A stretch of 43,931 nt of DNA from an uncultured Muribaculaceae bacterium (GCA_947179295.1 CAMXAZ010000021.1:1-43931), one strand, 5' to 3'. Positions 31,843 through 43,930 are shown, counted from the stretch's first letter. Notes: generated from the letters alone by a model not told the origin. Translations and numbers: made by a program.

Positions 31843-32589
31843 TCAGTTTGCGGCTCCGGCGTTTTTCTCGGCTTCGCGTTTTGCCTTGAGGGCTGCGGCT
31901 TTTTCGAGAGCGGCGCGGATCTTGGCCTCTTTTTCAGGATCGCCCTTTGCGGCGGCGAGTGCCTTTGCGGCTGCGTCGTCAGCGGCGGGAGCCTGGGCTG
32001 CGGGGGCGGCCGGTGTGGCGGCTGCGCCTGCTGCGGCTGCTTTCTTAGCCTCGGCTGCGGCCTTGGCGGCTGCTATCTTGGCTTCTTTCTCGGCTTTCAT
32101 CTTCTCGATCTGCTCAGGGGTGGGCTGAGGTTCGGGCTTTTCAGGGAGATAGTTGAGAAGCTTGACGAGTTTGCTGCGGGTGTAGAGCGCCTGCTCGAAG
32201 TCATTGCTGAATTCAAGGGCGTCAGTCGGACAGCTTGTCACGCAGAGCTGGCAGAAGGTGCAGCTTCCGAGATCGTAGTGATATTTGTCGAGTTTCTTTT
32301 TCTTTTTGCCGTCCCATGTTTCGACGGTCTTGATGTCGAGGGAGATGGTGTTGTTGGGGCAGACACGCTCGCAGGTGCCGCAGGCGATACATTTGTGGTC
32401 GCCCTGGTCGTCATACTTGAGTGTAAGGATTGCCCTGAAGCGGTCGGCGACAGGCAGATTGTCTCGGTTGTCGGGATACTCTTCAGTGATTTTGGGGGTG
32501 ACAAATTCCTTACCGGTTACCTGCATACCTTTTACAAGGCTGGCTATGCCGGATCCAAGATTTGAGAAATACTCTTTTACACTTCCCAT
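31843..32589 (-). CDS. nuoI: Complex I subunit I (two 4Fe-4S clusters) with long Ala/Lys-rich tail
   Basis: NuoI passes electrons through two iron-sulphur clusters to the quinone-site cluster in NuoB. The cluster motifs are CIACGTCERVC (Cys67, 70, 73, 77) and CTFCQLCVTSC (Cys110, 113, 116, 120). The core ends near residue 150. About 98 extra residues follow, made of Pro, Ala, Lys and Glu (EIEK-type helices then runs of Ala), which normal NuoI (about 160-180 residues) lacks. The tail may be disordered or may replace contacts normally made with the missing NADH module; the latter is a guess. The gene follows atpG after 71 bases with no terminator, although it belongs to the nuo set. Confidence 0.94.
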   Translation of the reverse strand: MGSVKEYFSNLGSGIASLVKGMQVTGKEFVTPKITEEYPDNRDNLPVADRFRAILTLKYDDQGDHKCIACGTCERVCPNNTISLDIKTVETWDGKKKKKLDKYHYDLGSCTFCQLCVTSCPTDALEFSNDFEQALYTRSKLVKLLNYLPEKPEPQPTPEQIEKMKAEKEAKIAAAKAAAEAKKAAAAGAAATPAAPAAQAPAADDAAAKALAAAKGDPEKEAKIRAALEKAAALKAKREAEKNAGAAN

Positions 32590-32660
32590 GTCAATTGTAC
32601 TCTTTCGGTTATGTGCTGTGGATGTTATGATCGGATTATTTTTTTTGCTTTGGCGCTGTG

Positions 32661-33548
32661 TCAGTCTCTTACCTGACCGCCGACAATGTCGAGGAGCTCG
32701 GTTGTGATGCTCTGCTGGCGGAGTTTGTTGTATTCGAGCTGAAGCTGTTCGAGGAGTTTCTTGGCGTTGTCGTTGGCACTCTGCATGGCCATGATGCGGG
32801 CGGCTTGCTCCGAGGCGCGGTTTTCGGTGAAGATTTCCTGCATGACGGCCAGTAGGAACATCGGGAGGACGGAGACGAAGATCGTCGGGGCGTCAGGCTC
32901 GAAAATGTAGGGCCGGCAGAGGGCTTTGACTCCTTCGGCCGCGAATGATTCGGGGCAGACGGGGAGGAGGGCGTCGCAGCGCGGGCGCTGGCGGCTTACC
33001 GACTGGAAGTTCATGTAGAGAATTCTCACGCTGTCAAACTCGCCTGCGATGAAGCGCTCTTCAAGGCTGCGGGTGAACTGCTTGACAGTTTCGCCGCTTG
33101 ATTTGGAGTCGACTCCTTCAGCGGGGCTCACGGTGATGCCGGGCAGAGCCGCGAGGCGTCCGGCGGCTTTGACCATCTTGCGGCCGACGGGGATCAGGGT
33201 GATCCTTACCGAGTCGCCATAGATTTCGCGGAGCTGGCCGATGGATTTGACGAGTTCCTTGTAGATATTGATGTTGTAGGCTCCGCAGAGACCGTCGTCA
33301 CTGCCGAGGACCACGATTGCCACCGAGGCAACGTCACGCGCCTCGGTGAGGGGTGATGAGAACTCGGCGTCGGCTGAGAGGAGGTTGCCTATGATGTTCT
33401 CTATCTGCTGGCGGAATGGCAGGAGGCGACGGAGATCGCCCTCGGCACGGTGCATCTTGGCCGAGGAGATCATCTTCATCGCGCCCGTGATCTTCTCGCT
33501 GGAAGCCACGGAGCCGATTCGTCCTTTTAGTTCGCGGAGTGTTGCCAT
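32661..33548 (-). CDS. atpG: ATP synthase F1 subunit gamma
   Basis: The 295-residue protein is the rotating central shaft. It starts with MATLRELKGRIGSVASSEKITGAMKMIS, the classic N-terminal coiled helix, and ends with NKLRQQSITTELLDIVGG, the C-terminal coiled helix. It lies 23 bases after atpA and is the last atp gene before nuoI. No inhibitory or redox insert of the chloroplast type is visible. Confidence 0.96.
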   Translation of the reverse strand: MATLRELKGRIGSVASSEKITGAMKMISSAKMHRAEGDLRRLLPFRQQIENIIGNLLSADAEFSSPLTEARDVASVAIVVLGSDDGLCGAYNINIYKELVKSIGQLREIYGDSVRITLIPVGRKMVKAAGRLAALPGITVSPAEGVDSKSSGETVKQFTRSLEERFIAGEFDSVRILYMNFQSVSRQRPRCDALLPVCPESFAAEGVKALCRPYIFEPDAPTIFVSVLPMFLLAVMQEIFTENRASEQAARIMAMQSANDNAKKLLEQLQLEYNKLRQQSITTELLDIVGGQVRD

Positions 33549-33571
33549 GTGAGCTTTGGTTGCTGTTCTTC

Positions 33572-35143
33572 TTATTTATATGATCCCGAAATTTCAGCGG
33601 CGGCTTCGGTGAGCTTGGCGGTTACGTCGTCATCGAGCTTTCCGGCGCGGATCGACTCCATGACTTCGGGATATTTGGTGTTGACGAGCTGGAGGAAGTT
33701 TTTCTCGAACTCGGCAATTTTGTCGAGGGGCACGTTTTCAAGCAGACCCTTGGTGCCGCAGTAGATGACGGCCACTTCGTCTTCGACCTTCATCGGGGTG
33801 TACTGGGGCTGGATGAGCAGGCGTTCGTTCTTGCGGCCTTTGTCGATGACGCGGGCGGTCACGGGGTCGATGTCGCCACCGAATTTGGTGAACGATTCGA
33901 GCTCGCGGAACTGTGCCTGGTCGATCTTGAGCGTACCGGCCACTTTTTTCATTGATTTGATCTGTGCGTTACCACCCACACGCGACACGGAGATACCTAC
34001 GTTGATGGCCGGGCGGATGCCTCGGTTGAAGAGGGCGGTTTCGAGGAAGATCTGGCCGTCGGTGATGGAGATCACGTTGGTGGGGATGTAGGCCGAAACG
34101 TCGCCTGCCTGGGTCTCGATGATGGGGAGCGCGGTGAGCGAGCCGCCGCCTTTGACTATGTTTTTGAGCGAGGCGGGAAGGTCGTTCATCTGGCTTGCCA
34201 CCTGCTGGTTGTCGATGATCTTGGCGGCACGTTCGAGCAGACGGCTGTGGAGATAGAAGATATCGCCGGGATATGCCTCGCGGCCTGAGGGACGCTTGAG
34301 GATGAGCGAGATCTCACGATAGGCCACGGCCTGCTTCGAGAGGTCGTCATAGACGATGAGGGCATCGCGGCCGGTGTCGCGGATGTATTCGCCGATGGCT
34401 ACTCCGGCAAAGGGTGCGTAGTAGCGCATTGATGCGGAGTCGGCGGCGGTGGCTGCGACTACCACGGTGTAGTCAAGCGCTCCGTGCTGGCGGAGGGTCT
34501 CGACGATGGCGGCTACAGACGATGCTTTCTGTCCGATGGCCACGTATATGCAGTAGACAGGTTTTCCTGCCTCGAAGTTTGCGCGCTGGTTGATGATGGT
34601 GTCGATGGCGATGGCAGTCTTGCCGATCTGGCGGTCGCCGATGATGAGCTCGCGCTGTCCGCGGCCAATGGGCACCATTGAGTCGATTGCTTTCAGACCT
34701 GTCTGGAGCGGCTGCTTGACGGGCTGACGGAAAATAACGCCGGGGGCCTTGCGTTCGAGGGGCATGGGGAGAAGTTCGCCCTGGATGGGGCCGCGGCCGT
34801 CGATAGGTTCGCCGAGTACGTTGATCACGCGACCGAACACGCCGTCGCCAACGTGGATCGAGGCGATCTCGCCTGTGCGCTTGACAGTCATGTTTTCAGT
34901 AACGTTGTTGACTTCGTTGAGGAGGATGACACCCACATTGCTTTCCTCAAGGTTGAGGGCTACACCTTTCACTCCGTTTTCAAATTCTACAAGCTCGTTG
35001 GCGCAGACATTGTCGAGACCGTAGACGTGGGCTACTCCGTCGCCTACTTCCAGAACAACTCCTGTCTCTTCGAAAGACACTTTGGAGCTGACGTTCTCCA
35101 GCTGCTGTTTTAAGACCTGAGAAATCTCGCTTGGGTTTATCAT
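33572..35143 (-). CDS. atpA: ATP synthase F1 subunit alpha
   Basis: The 523-residue noncatalytic subunit has an intact nucleotide loop, [13 protein letters not shown], where Ile replaces the more usual Thr of GDRQTGKT, and the arginine-finger region in [16 protein letters not shown]. Length and the EISGS-type C-terminus are normal. It is 27 bases after atpH, 23 before atpG. Confidence 0.97.
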   Translation of the reverse strand: MINPSEISQVLKQQLENVSSKVSFEETGVVLEVGDGVAHVYGLDNVCANELVEFENGVKGVALNLEESNVGVILLNEVNNVTENMTVKRTGEIASIHVGDGVFGRVINVLGEPIDGRGPIQGELLPMPLERKAPGVIFRQPVKQPLQTGLKAIDSMVPIGRGQRELIIGDRQIGKTAIAIDTIINQRANFEAGKPVYCIYVAIGQKASSVAAIVETLRQHGALDYTVVVAATAADSASMRYYAPFAGVAIGEYIRDTGRDALIVYDDLSKQAVAYREISLILKRPSGREAYPGDIFYLHSRLLERAAKIIDNQQVASQMNDLPASLKNIVKGGGSLTALPIIETQAGDVSAYIPTNVISITDGQIFLETALFNRGIRPAINVGISVSRVGGNAQIKSMKKVAGTLKIDQAQFRELESFTKFGGDIDPVTARVIDKGRKNERLLIQPQYTPMKVEDEVAVIYCGTKGLLENVPLDKIAEFEKNFLQLVNTKYPEVMESIRAGKLDDDVTAKLTEAAAEISGSYK

Positions 35144-35170
35144 TTTGGTATGAGGGGGATGTGAAGTTGG

Positions 35171-35716
35171 TTAGTTGCTTAAAAGTTTCAGACGCAATTG
35201 TTTGAGTTCATCGGCCACAGAGGCGTCAAGCTTCTCGTTGTTGATTGTTACGGTGAAGCCTCCTATGAGGGAGGGGTCGACGCGATGGTGATACTCCATT
35301 GTTCCGCCGTCGAGATGGCGGAGGATGAGTTTGCGTAGCCGTTCTTCCTCGGCCTGCGCCATCGGGGCGGCTGAGGTGACGGTGACAAGGTAGATGTGAT
35401 GCTGGCTGCGATATAGCTTCATGTAGGCGAGAGCTATGTCACGGGCGGCATCAAGGCGGTTGTTGTCAGCTAAAAGCTGCAGGAAGCGGGCATAGACTTC
35501 ATCGTTTCCTGAGGCTCCGGCAGCGGTTGTCAGGAGTTTCATCTTGTCAGCTGCAGGGATGAAGGGGTTGCCTACGGCCTGCTGGAGCGACGGCTCGGAA
35601 GCGAAGGAGCTTTCAAGGGCGTGCATCAGGTCGTAGATGCGTCGGTCGGCCTTCTTCTCGGAGGCAAACTCGAAAAGCGCTTTTGCGTATCGGCTTGGGA
35701 TGAGACCTTGATTCAT
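35171..35716 (-). CDS. atpH: ATP synthase F1 subunit delta
   Basis: This 181-residue protein holds F1 to the peripheral stalk. It shows the N-terminal SRYAKALFEFASEK helix and, near the end, DPSLIGGFTVTINNEKLDASVADELKQL, both typical of the delta family. A 152-base gap separates it from atpF, with no gene or clear signal in it apart from two copies of CCGGCAGCCAC on the minus strand. It is 27 bases before atpA. Confidence 0.94.
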   Translation of the reverse strand: MNQGLIPSRYAKALFEFASEKKADRRIYDLMHALESSFASEPSLQQAVGNPFIPAADKMKLLTTAAGASGNDEVYARFLQLLADNNRLDAARDIALAYMKLYRSQHHIYLVTVTSAAPMAQAEEERLRKLILRHLDGGTMEYHHRVDPSLIGGFTVTINNEKLDASVADELKQLRLKLLSN

Positions 35717-35868
35717 TGCTTGGTGGTTGGAACCTTAGGGTTAACGGATGATGAGAGTAGTGGAAGTTTAGAGGGGTGGCTGCCGGAAATGCGGAGCTGA
35801 GGTTCTTGCCCTTGCCGTTCCGGAGCTGACGGCCAGAGTGGCTGCCGGCCCGGACGGCTGAAGGGATA

Positions 35869-36366
35869 TCAGTTCTGTTTTTCCATTTCGTCAAGCAGAG
35901 AGCTTACGAGCTGTTCCTGGGCTTTTTCGTCTTTCATCTGGTTGCGGACGACTTTCTGTGCGATGTCGAGGGCAAATGACGAGACTTCGTTGCGGAACTG
36001 CTGTTCGGCTTGCTTGCGTTCCTGTTCGATTGACACTTTTGCTGCGTCCATCACCTTTTTGGCTTCGGTCTGCGCTGCGGAGCGGGCTTCTTCGATGATC
36101 TGGGTTTTCATCTTGTCGGCTTCGCGGAGCATGTCGGCCTGCTGGCGACGGGCGTCGGCTATGTATTTATCCGCCTCTTCGCGGGCATGGTCAAGCTGTT
36201 GTTTGGCATTTTGAGCATACTCCACACCTTTGTCGATGAGGTCGGCTCGGTCAGACACTCCTTTCATGATCGCCGGCCAACCCCACTTCCACAGGACGAA
36301 GAAGAGGATGGCGAACGACACGAACATCCAGAATATCAGACCGAAATCAGGCGTGAAAAGTTCCAT
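35869..36366 (-). CDS. atpF: ATP synthase Fo subunit b
   Basis: The 165-residue protein has one N-terminal membrane helix (LIFWMFVSFAILFFVLWKWGW) followed by a long charged coiled coil rich in Glu, Lys, Gln and Ala, the peripheral stalk. It is preceded by the c-subunit gene after 25 bases. Only one b-type gene is present, so a homodimer is expected. Confidence 0.93.
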   Translation of the reverse strand: MELFTPDFGLIFWMFVSFAILFFVLWKWGWPAIMKGVSDRADLIDKGVEYAQNAKQQLDHAREEADKYIADARRQQADMLREADKMKTQIIEEARSAAQTEAKKVMDAAKVSIEQERKQAEQQFRNEVSSFALDIAQKVVRNQMKDEKAQEQLVSSLLDEMEKQN

Positions 36367-36391
36367 TTTTCAGATAGATGAAGCTTGGAGA

Positions 36392-36640
36392 TCAGCCCAC
36401 AAACATTGCGAGGATACAAACGATAACAGCGAAGAGGGCCACACCTTCGATAAGGGCGGCGATAACGATCATGTTACTGCGGATGTCGCCGGTTGATTCG
36501 GGCTGACGTGCGATAGCTTCCATGGCGGATCCACCGATCTTGCCGATGCCGATGCCGGCGCCAATTGCTGCGATTGCTGCACCGATGCAAACGCCGATGC
36601 CGAGGGTTCCTTCGATAGCTGCTAAAATCATTGCTAACAT
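36392..36640 (-). CDS. atpE: ATP synthase Fo subunit c (proton type)
   Basis: This 82-residue two-helix hairpin forms the rotor ring. The loop is GGSAMEAIARQPES and the ion-binding carboxylate is Glu65 in AALIEGVALF. The Gln and the Ser that accompany the carboxylate in sodium-binding c subunits are Ile and Gly here, so it is probably proton-coupled; this is inference from residue comparison. The gene precedes atpF and follows atpB. Confidence 0.93.
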   Translation of the reverse strand: MLAMILAAIEGTLGIGVCIGAAIAAIGAGIGIGKIGGSAMEAIARQPESTGDIRSNMIVIAALIEGVALFAVIVCILAMFVG

Positions 36641-36678
36641 AATTGCGGGAGATTAAAGGGTTATTTTGATTTTTTTGG

Positions 36679-37839
36679 TTATGCGTGGGGTTCTATGCCC
36701 GTGGAGGCCGGAAGGCCGTGGGCGTGGGGGTCTTCTTCTTTCTTGTGGTCTTCATGATGGCCTTCTTCCTGGCCGAGGGCTATGAAGAGGGTCGAGAGCA
36801 TGGTGAACACGTAGGCCTGGATAAAGCTCACAAGCACGTCGATCAAAAGCATGAACACCGAGAAGATGATGCTGACAACGGCTGTGGCGCCGGTCACTAC
36901 CGGACCCATAGCTGCGAAGATGAAGATGAGGAGGGTGAGCACGATCACGATCATGTGGCCGCCCATCATGTTGGCGAACAGACGGACTGTCAGCGCGGCG
37001 GGTTTGGTGAACACGCCGAAGATCTCGATGATCGGCATGATCGGAAGGGGCCATTTGAGCCACCAGGGCACGTCGGGGTTGAAGATTTCTTTCCAGTAGT
37101 GTTTGGTGGCGAAGATATTGGTGATCAGGAAGGTGATTATGGCCAGCACGAGTGTGACGGCTATGTTGCCTGTGAGGTTGGCGCCGCCGGGGAAGATCAC
37201 TATCAGACCCAGGAGGTTCATCACGAGGATGAAGAAAAATACTGTCAGAAGATAGGGGGCGAATTTGTTGGCCTTGTTCTTGAGGGTGGGCTTGATGACA
37301 CCGTCATAGATGAAGAGGATCACAAATTCGATGGCTCCTGTCATCTTGCGGGGGGCTTTGAGGCCCTGGTTGCGGTGCCAGCGGGCTACAGAGAGGATGC
37401 TCCAGATGACCAGCAGGACTGCGATGAAGACTCCGCAGACGTTTTTGGTGATGGAGATGTCAACGGCGGGTTTCACTTCCTTGCCGTCGATGATCTCCAC
37501 TACTTTTCCCTTGTAGGGGCTGTCTTTGCCGGCTATGCGGAAAAGCGCCGAGCCGTCGCGGTATTCCTTGCCGTGGTCCACACGCGCCGAGGAGAATACG
37601 TGGAGTCCGTCACTGCCCCAGACTATTACGGGCAGGGGTATGCTCTTGTGGTGATTGAACGGCACTTCCCAGCCGTAGCGGTCGCCAAGGTGCTCGAAGA
37701 TGATGCCCTGGGCGTCAACGGCTCCGCTTTTCTCCTGAGAGTCGGCCTCGTGACCTGAGGCGCGGCCCGCAAGGGGAAGCAGAAGGGCCACAAAGGCCAT
37801 TGCGATTGCTGCGAGAATATTTCGTTTCATCATCACCAT
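36679..37839 (-). CDS. atpB: ATP synthase Fo subunit a with N-terminal extension
   Basis: The 386-residue product contains the Fo a-subunit core with the essential Arg in ALTVRLFANMMGGH and several membrane helices. It begins with a signal-peptide-like segment and about 110 extra periplasmic residues before the first core helix, and ends with a His/Glu-rich tail (EEGHHEDHKKEEDPHAH). Such an N-terminal extension is usual for Bacteroidetes AtpB as I recall. Only two bases separate it from atpC, so the small gene of unknown function that sits between them in other Bacteroides-type atp operons is absent. Confidence 0.93.
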   Translation of the reverse strand: MVMMKRNILAAIAMAFVALLLPLAGRASGHEADSQEKSGAVDAQGIIFEHLGDRYGWEVPFNHHKSIPLPVIVWGSDGLHVFSSARVDHGKEYRDGSALFRIAGKDSPYKGKVVEIIDGKEVKPAVDISITKNVCGVFIAVLLVIWSILSVARWHRNQGLKAPRKMTGAIEFVILFIYDGVIKPTLKNKANKFAPYLLTVFFFILVMNLLGLIVIFPGGANLTGNIAVTLVLAIITFLITNIFATKHYWKEIFNPDVPWWLKWPLPIMPIIEIFGVFTKPAALTVRLFANMMGGHMIVIVLTLLIFIFAAMGPVVTGATAVVSIIFSVFMLLIDVLVSFIQAYVFTMLSTLFIALGQEEGHHEDHKKEEDPHAHGLPASTGIEPHA

Positions 37840-37841
37840 TA

Positions 37842-38081
37842 TTAATATATGCAGACTGACACGATGTTGCTGTCGACATCGACTATTCCGCCACTGACGC
37901 TGATGCGCTGCTCTTCGCCGTCGGCGGCCGCGGTGTAGCGGATTTCACCGGGGGTCAGAGTTGAGATCAGAGCGGCATGGCCGGGGAGGACGGTGAAGGC
38001 GCCGAGCGCACCGGGAAGATGCACTGCTTTGACTTCTCCCTGAAAGAGGATGTCTTCGGCCGAGATGACTTTTAGTATCAT
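37842..38081 (-). CDS. atpC: ATP synthase F1 subunit epsilon, short form
   Basis: At 79 residues this is only the beta-sandwich domain: HLPGALGAFTVLPGHAALISTLTPG is the family core. The C-terminal two-helix domain that inhibits ATP hydrolysis in other bacteria is absent, as is common in Bacteroidetes, so regulation by that latch is unlikely. It follows atpD after 56 bases. Confidence 0.92.
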   Translation of the reverse strand: MILKVISAEDILFQGEVKAVHLPGALGAFTVLPGHAALISTLTPGEIRYTAAADGEEQRISVSGGIVDVDSNIVSVCIY

Positions 38082-38137
38082 GCTTTATCTGCTGTTTTGA
38101 GAGATTCGGGTGGAGTGGATATGCTGGAGAGGGGTGC

Positions 38138-40814
<2,677 letters not shown>

Positions 40815-40902
40815 ATTGAAAAGTTACTTATAGTTTACTCTCTGTGTTTGTTGACTCGTAATTTTTCACTTGAATCTCTGTTTCTGCGGCATCCGGACCG
40901 GA

Positions 40903-42537
40903 TCAGCGGTCGATGTCAGGAACGATATAGTCAAGCGAACCTCCGATTGTGATAAGGTCGGCAATCTTCTGGCCGTCGGTGATGTGGTCGACCACAGCTG
41001 CGGCGGGAAGACACGGAGGTGCTATCTTAAGACGATAGGGATTTGTTGTGCCGTCGCTTTCGAGATAGATTCCGAACGTGCCGCGGCAGCCTTCGACCAT
41101 CTTGAACCAGTGGCCAACGGGGAGCTTGAGCACTTTGGGAACCTTCACGCAGTAATCGCCTTCGGGGATGTTGTCGACAAGCTGTGCGATGATGCGCGCG
41201 CTCTGCACCATTTCGTCCATGCGGACTTTGAAACGGGCCATCGAGTCGCCTTCCTCGCGCACCACTTCTTCGAAATCGAGTTCGGAGTAGATGCTGTAGG
41301 GGGCACACTTGCGCACGTCGCAGGCCCAGCCTGAGCCTCGGCCGTTGGGGCCTGTCACAGCCCAGGAGATGGCGTCTTCGCGGGTGAGCACGCCGACGTT
41401 TTCCATTCGGTTGCGGGCAATGACGTTGCCGGTGAATATCTTGTTGTACTCCTTGATGTTTGCGGGGAGCACGTCGAGAAGCGCGTGGACATCCTTCACG
41501 AAGTCGGGATGCAGATCCTGCATCACACCACCGATGCAGTCATAGTTGAAGGTCATGCGCGCGCCGCAGGTCTTCTCCATGATGTCGAGAATCTGCTCGC
41601 GGACACGAAGGGTGTAGAAGAGCATGGTGGTCGCACCGAGGTCCATGCAGTAGGTGCCGATGAAGAGACAGTGGGAGGCGATGCGCGAAAGCTCGTCCAT
41701 GAGCACTCGGATCACCTGGGCGCGGCGCGAGATTTCGATGCCGGCGGCCTCTTCGATGAGCATACAGAGACAGTGGTGATAGGGATGCGCCGAGAAGTAG
41801 TCGAGACGGTCCATGAAGTGGAGGGTCTGCGGATAAGTCAGCTTCTCGTATATCTTTTCAACTCCGCGGTGGATATAACCGAGGTAGATGTCGATCTTCT
41901 TGATGGTCTCGCCGTCAATGGCAGTGCGGAAACGGAGCACACCGTGGGTTGCCGGGTGCTGCGGGCCTATGTTGACCACGAAGTCTTCCGGCTGGAAGAT
42001 GCGGCGCTCGTGCTTTTCGATTTTTCCGTCGGCTGTCTCGATCCAGACATCGGTGAAGTCAGTCTGGCGCTCGTTTTCAATCGAGACAGGGTTGATCGAG
42101 GGATCTTCGTCATAATCCTTGCGCAGGGGATAGCCCTTCCAGTCGAGGTTGAGGAAGAGGCGGCGCATATCGGGGTTGTTGATGAAGATGATCCCGAAGA
42201 AGTCATAGACCTCGCGTTCATAGATGGTCGCAATGGCCCAGAGGTCGAAAATCGAATGGATCAGCGGACGCTCACGGTCGCCGGTGGCCATGACCTTTAC
42301 GGCGAGGTGAGTGTTGAATTTTGTGGAAGTGAGGTAGTAGACACAGCCCATACCGTTTTCCTTCCAGTCCATACCCACGATTGTCACAAGGAAATCAAAT
42401 GAGAGGTCAGCGTCATTGCGAAGGCTCTTCGCAAAATCGTGCCACTTGGCGTCGGGTACGGTCACCTGCATTATATCGCCGTCTTCAATGACAGCCTCAG
42501 GCAACAGCGTTGAGATCTTTTCCCGGATGTTGGACAT
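40903..42537 (-). CDS. nuoCD: Complex I subunits C and D, fused
   Basis: The 544-residue protein joins NuoC (residues about 1-165, ATIYEREVYDFFGI and GYPLRKD) to NuoD (about 180-544, IGPQHPATHGVLR, GYIHRGVEKI, SHCLFIGT, and CLPAAAVVDHI at the end). NuoD lines the quinone pocket with NuoB. The fusion occurs in several bacterial groups, including Bacteroidetes. It follows nuoB after 39 bases. Confidence 0.96.
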   Translation of the reverse strand: MSNIREKISTLLPEAVIEDGDIMQVTVPDAKWHDFAKSLRNDADLSFDFLVTIVGMDWKENGMGCVYYLTSTKFNTHLAVKVMATGDRERPLIHSIFDLWAIATIYEREVYDFFGIIFINNPDMRRLFLNLDWKGYPLRKDYDEDPSINPVSIENERQTDFTDVWIETADGKIEKHERRIFQPEDFVVNIGPQHPATHGVLRFRTAIDGETIKKIDIYLGYIHRGVEKIYEKLTYPQTLHFMDRLDYFSAHPYHHCLCMLIEEAAGIEISRRAQVIRVLMDELSRIASHCLFIGTYCMDLGATTMLFYTLRVREQILDIMEKTCGARMTFNYDCIGGVMQDLHPDFVKDVHALLDVLPANIKEYNKIFTGNVIARNRMENVGVLTREDAISWAVTGPNGRGSGWACDVRKCAPYSIYSELDFEEVVREEGDSMARFKVRMDEMVQSARIIAQLVDNIPEGDYCVKVPKVLKLPVGHWFKMVEGCRGTFGIYLESDGTTNPYRLKIAPPCLPAAAVVDHITDGQKIADLITIGGSLDYIVPDIDR

Positions 42538-42576
42538 ATTATATGTGTATAATAATGTGGTGTATTATCAATGAAT

Positions 42577-43185
42577 TCAGTCGTTCACTCCGGGAACCGG
42601 ATGTGCTTTAAGAAATTCGGCCTGCTTTTCCTGGCGGTTGACACCTCCGAAGAACTTCTCGACCTTGATCTTGCGTGAGAGCTGCATGATACCGTAGATC
42701 ATGGCTTCCGGACGGGGAGGACAGCCGGGAATGAACACATCGACCGGAACAATATCCTCAATGCCCATAGCCACGTGATAGCTCTTCTTGAACGGACCGC
42801 CGGAGATGGCGCAGCTGCCGCAGGCAATCACATATTTCGGCTCTGCCAGCTGGTCATAGAGACGGCGGAACACGGGCACCATGCGGTGGACAATCGTACC
42901 GGCCACCATCATGAAGTCGGCCTGACGTGGCGAGGCACGGGCAACTTCCCAGCCGAATCGCGCCATGTCATAACGGGCGGCTCCAAGCGACACAAATTCG
43001 ATGCCGCAGCAACTGGTGGCGAAGGTGAGCGGCCAGATAGAATTGGAACGCCCCCAGTTGATAAGTTTGTCAAAAGAACCGACAACCACGTTGGTGCCGC
43101 TCTCCTGAAGTTTCTTGACAAGATCCTCGATGTATTCGTTGTCCTTCCATGCCTCGTAGGGCATGCCTTGAGTAGTTACTTCCAT
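42577..43185 (-). CDS. nuoB: Complex I subunit B (N2 cluster)
   Basis: The 202-residue protein carries the terminal iron-sulphur cluster N2, ligated by the unusual adjacent Cys59-Cys60 together with Cys125 and Cys155. The motifs are TFATSCCGIEF, ACGSCAISGG and FIPGCPPRPEA. Its start overlaps the end of nuoA by ten bases. It is complete. Confidence 0.96.
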   Translation of the reverse strand: MEVTTQGMPYEAWKDNEYIEDLVKKLQESGTNVVVGSFDKLINWGRSNSIWPLTFATSCCGIEFVSLGAARYDMARFGWEVARASPRQADFMMVAGTIVHRMVPVFRRLYDQLAEPKYVIACGSCAISGGPFKKSYHVAMGIEDIVPVDVFIPGCPPRPEAMIYGIMQLSRKIKVEKFFGGVNRQEKQAEFLKAHPVPGVND

Positions 43186-43544
43186 TCAAGAGCTCCTTTC
43201 CGCCAGGCATAGACAAGGCCCAGCACAATGATTCCAAAAAAGACTGCGATCGCCGTGAGGCCTGAGGTTCCAAGCTCATGGACTCTCACCGCCCAGGGAT
43301 AGAGAAACACGGTTTCTACGTCAAACATCAGGAAGAGGATGGCAAAAAGATAATATCCCACCTTGAACTGAGCCATAGACTCACCTCTGGTAGGAATACC
43401 GCACTCATAAGCCTCACCCTTCTGCGGGTTGAACGAACGTGGAGAAATGAGACCCGCAAGCCATAAGGCGATGGCGACAAGAGCAACGCCCGTCAGGAGC
43501 GCCACAACAGCAAGGGTCACATTCTGAATTGCCAATGCTATCAT
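43176..43544 (-). CDS. nuoA: Complex I subunit A
   Basis: The 122-residue product has three membrane helices and the conserved EAYECGIPTRGES and FLMFDVETVFLYPWAV segments with the acidic residues near the quinone tunnel. It is the first gene of the operon, preceded by a promoter and about 95 bases of leader. Confidence 0.95.
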   Translation of the reverse strand: MIALAIQNVTLAVVALLTGVALVAIALWLAGLISPRSFNPQKGEAYECGIPTRGESMAQFKVGYYLFAILFLMFDVETVFLYPWAVRVHELGTSGLTAIAVFFGIIVLGLVYAWRKGALEWK

Positions 43545-43643
43545 AAAGTAATTAATACGGTTTCTTTACTATAATACACTGTATTCCAATGCGATAAGTC
43601 AACAGTATGACTCCAACGGGCGCAAAAATCCCGAATCGCAGTG

Positions 43644-43651
43644 CAAATATA
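43644..43651 (-). promoter_or_regulatory. -7 promoter element of the nuo-atp operon
   Basis: The minus strand reads TATATTTG, matching TAnnTTTG, and a TTG lies about 22 bases upstream. Predicted start near 43,638. No other equally good promoter was seen upstream of atpD or nuoI, so this one may drive the whole block of 18 genes. Confidence 0.6.
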
Positions 43652-43793
43652 GTCAAAATTTCCCAAAACTCCCCAAACTTTTTTAGATGCTTTATAACAA
43701 TATATACCTAAAACCGACAATCTTAGCCAAAGGGGAGAGATGACAGCCGGGCAGATTGCGGATGCCGCTGACCCCGGATGCCCCGGCTTGGGC

Positions 43794-43862
43794 CGTGACG
43801 GTGACGGGAGGAGCTGATGGCTGACGGTGACGGCTGACAGTGATTGCGGATGGCGATTGCGG
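43794..43862. repeat. Low-complexity GTGACGG/GCTGACGG repeat
   Basis: Imperfect copies of GTGACGG, GCTGATGG, GCTGACGG and GATTGCGG follow each other in the noncoding space upstream of the nuo promoter. No reading frame or known site is recognised; slippage-prone DNA is the simplest reading. Confidence 0.45.
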
Positions 43863-43891
43863 AGGAGTGGTTTCGTGGGGATATAAAAAAA

Positions 43892-43930
43892 GCGGGCCGG
43901 AATCTGTCGCTGTGACAGGTTCCGGTCCGC
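43892..43930 (-). terminator. Terminator of a gene beyond the right edge
   Basis: A long stem (GCGGGCCGGAA-CTGTC pairing with GACAG-TTCCGG-CCGC) around GCTGT is followed on the minus strand by a run of seven T. It ends a leftward gene whose body lies outside the window, so the nuo-atp block starts a new transcription unit. Confidence 0.85.

Noticed and set aside
31825-32565. Rightward frame opposite nuoI
   Set aside because: Cys/Gly/Leu repeats are the complement of the Ala/Lys-rich NuoI tail and the cluster motifs.
35613-35894. Leftward frame covering the gap between atpF and atpH
   Set aside because: It overlaps both genes out of frame and has a low-complexity His/Arg/Pro composition. The gap is noncoding as far as I can see.
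36392-36640. Sodium-coupled c subunit
   Set aside because: The Gln and Ser ligands of sodium-type rings are Ile and Gly here, so proton coupling is more likely.
36685-37758. Long rightward open frame opposite atpB
   Set aside because: Same antisense artefact: acidic, low complexity, entirely inside a well-identified gene.
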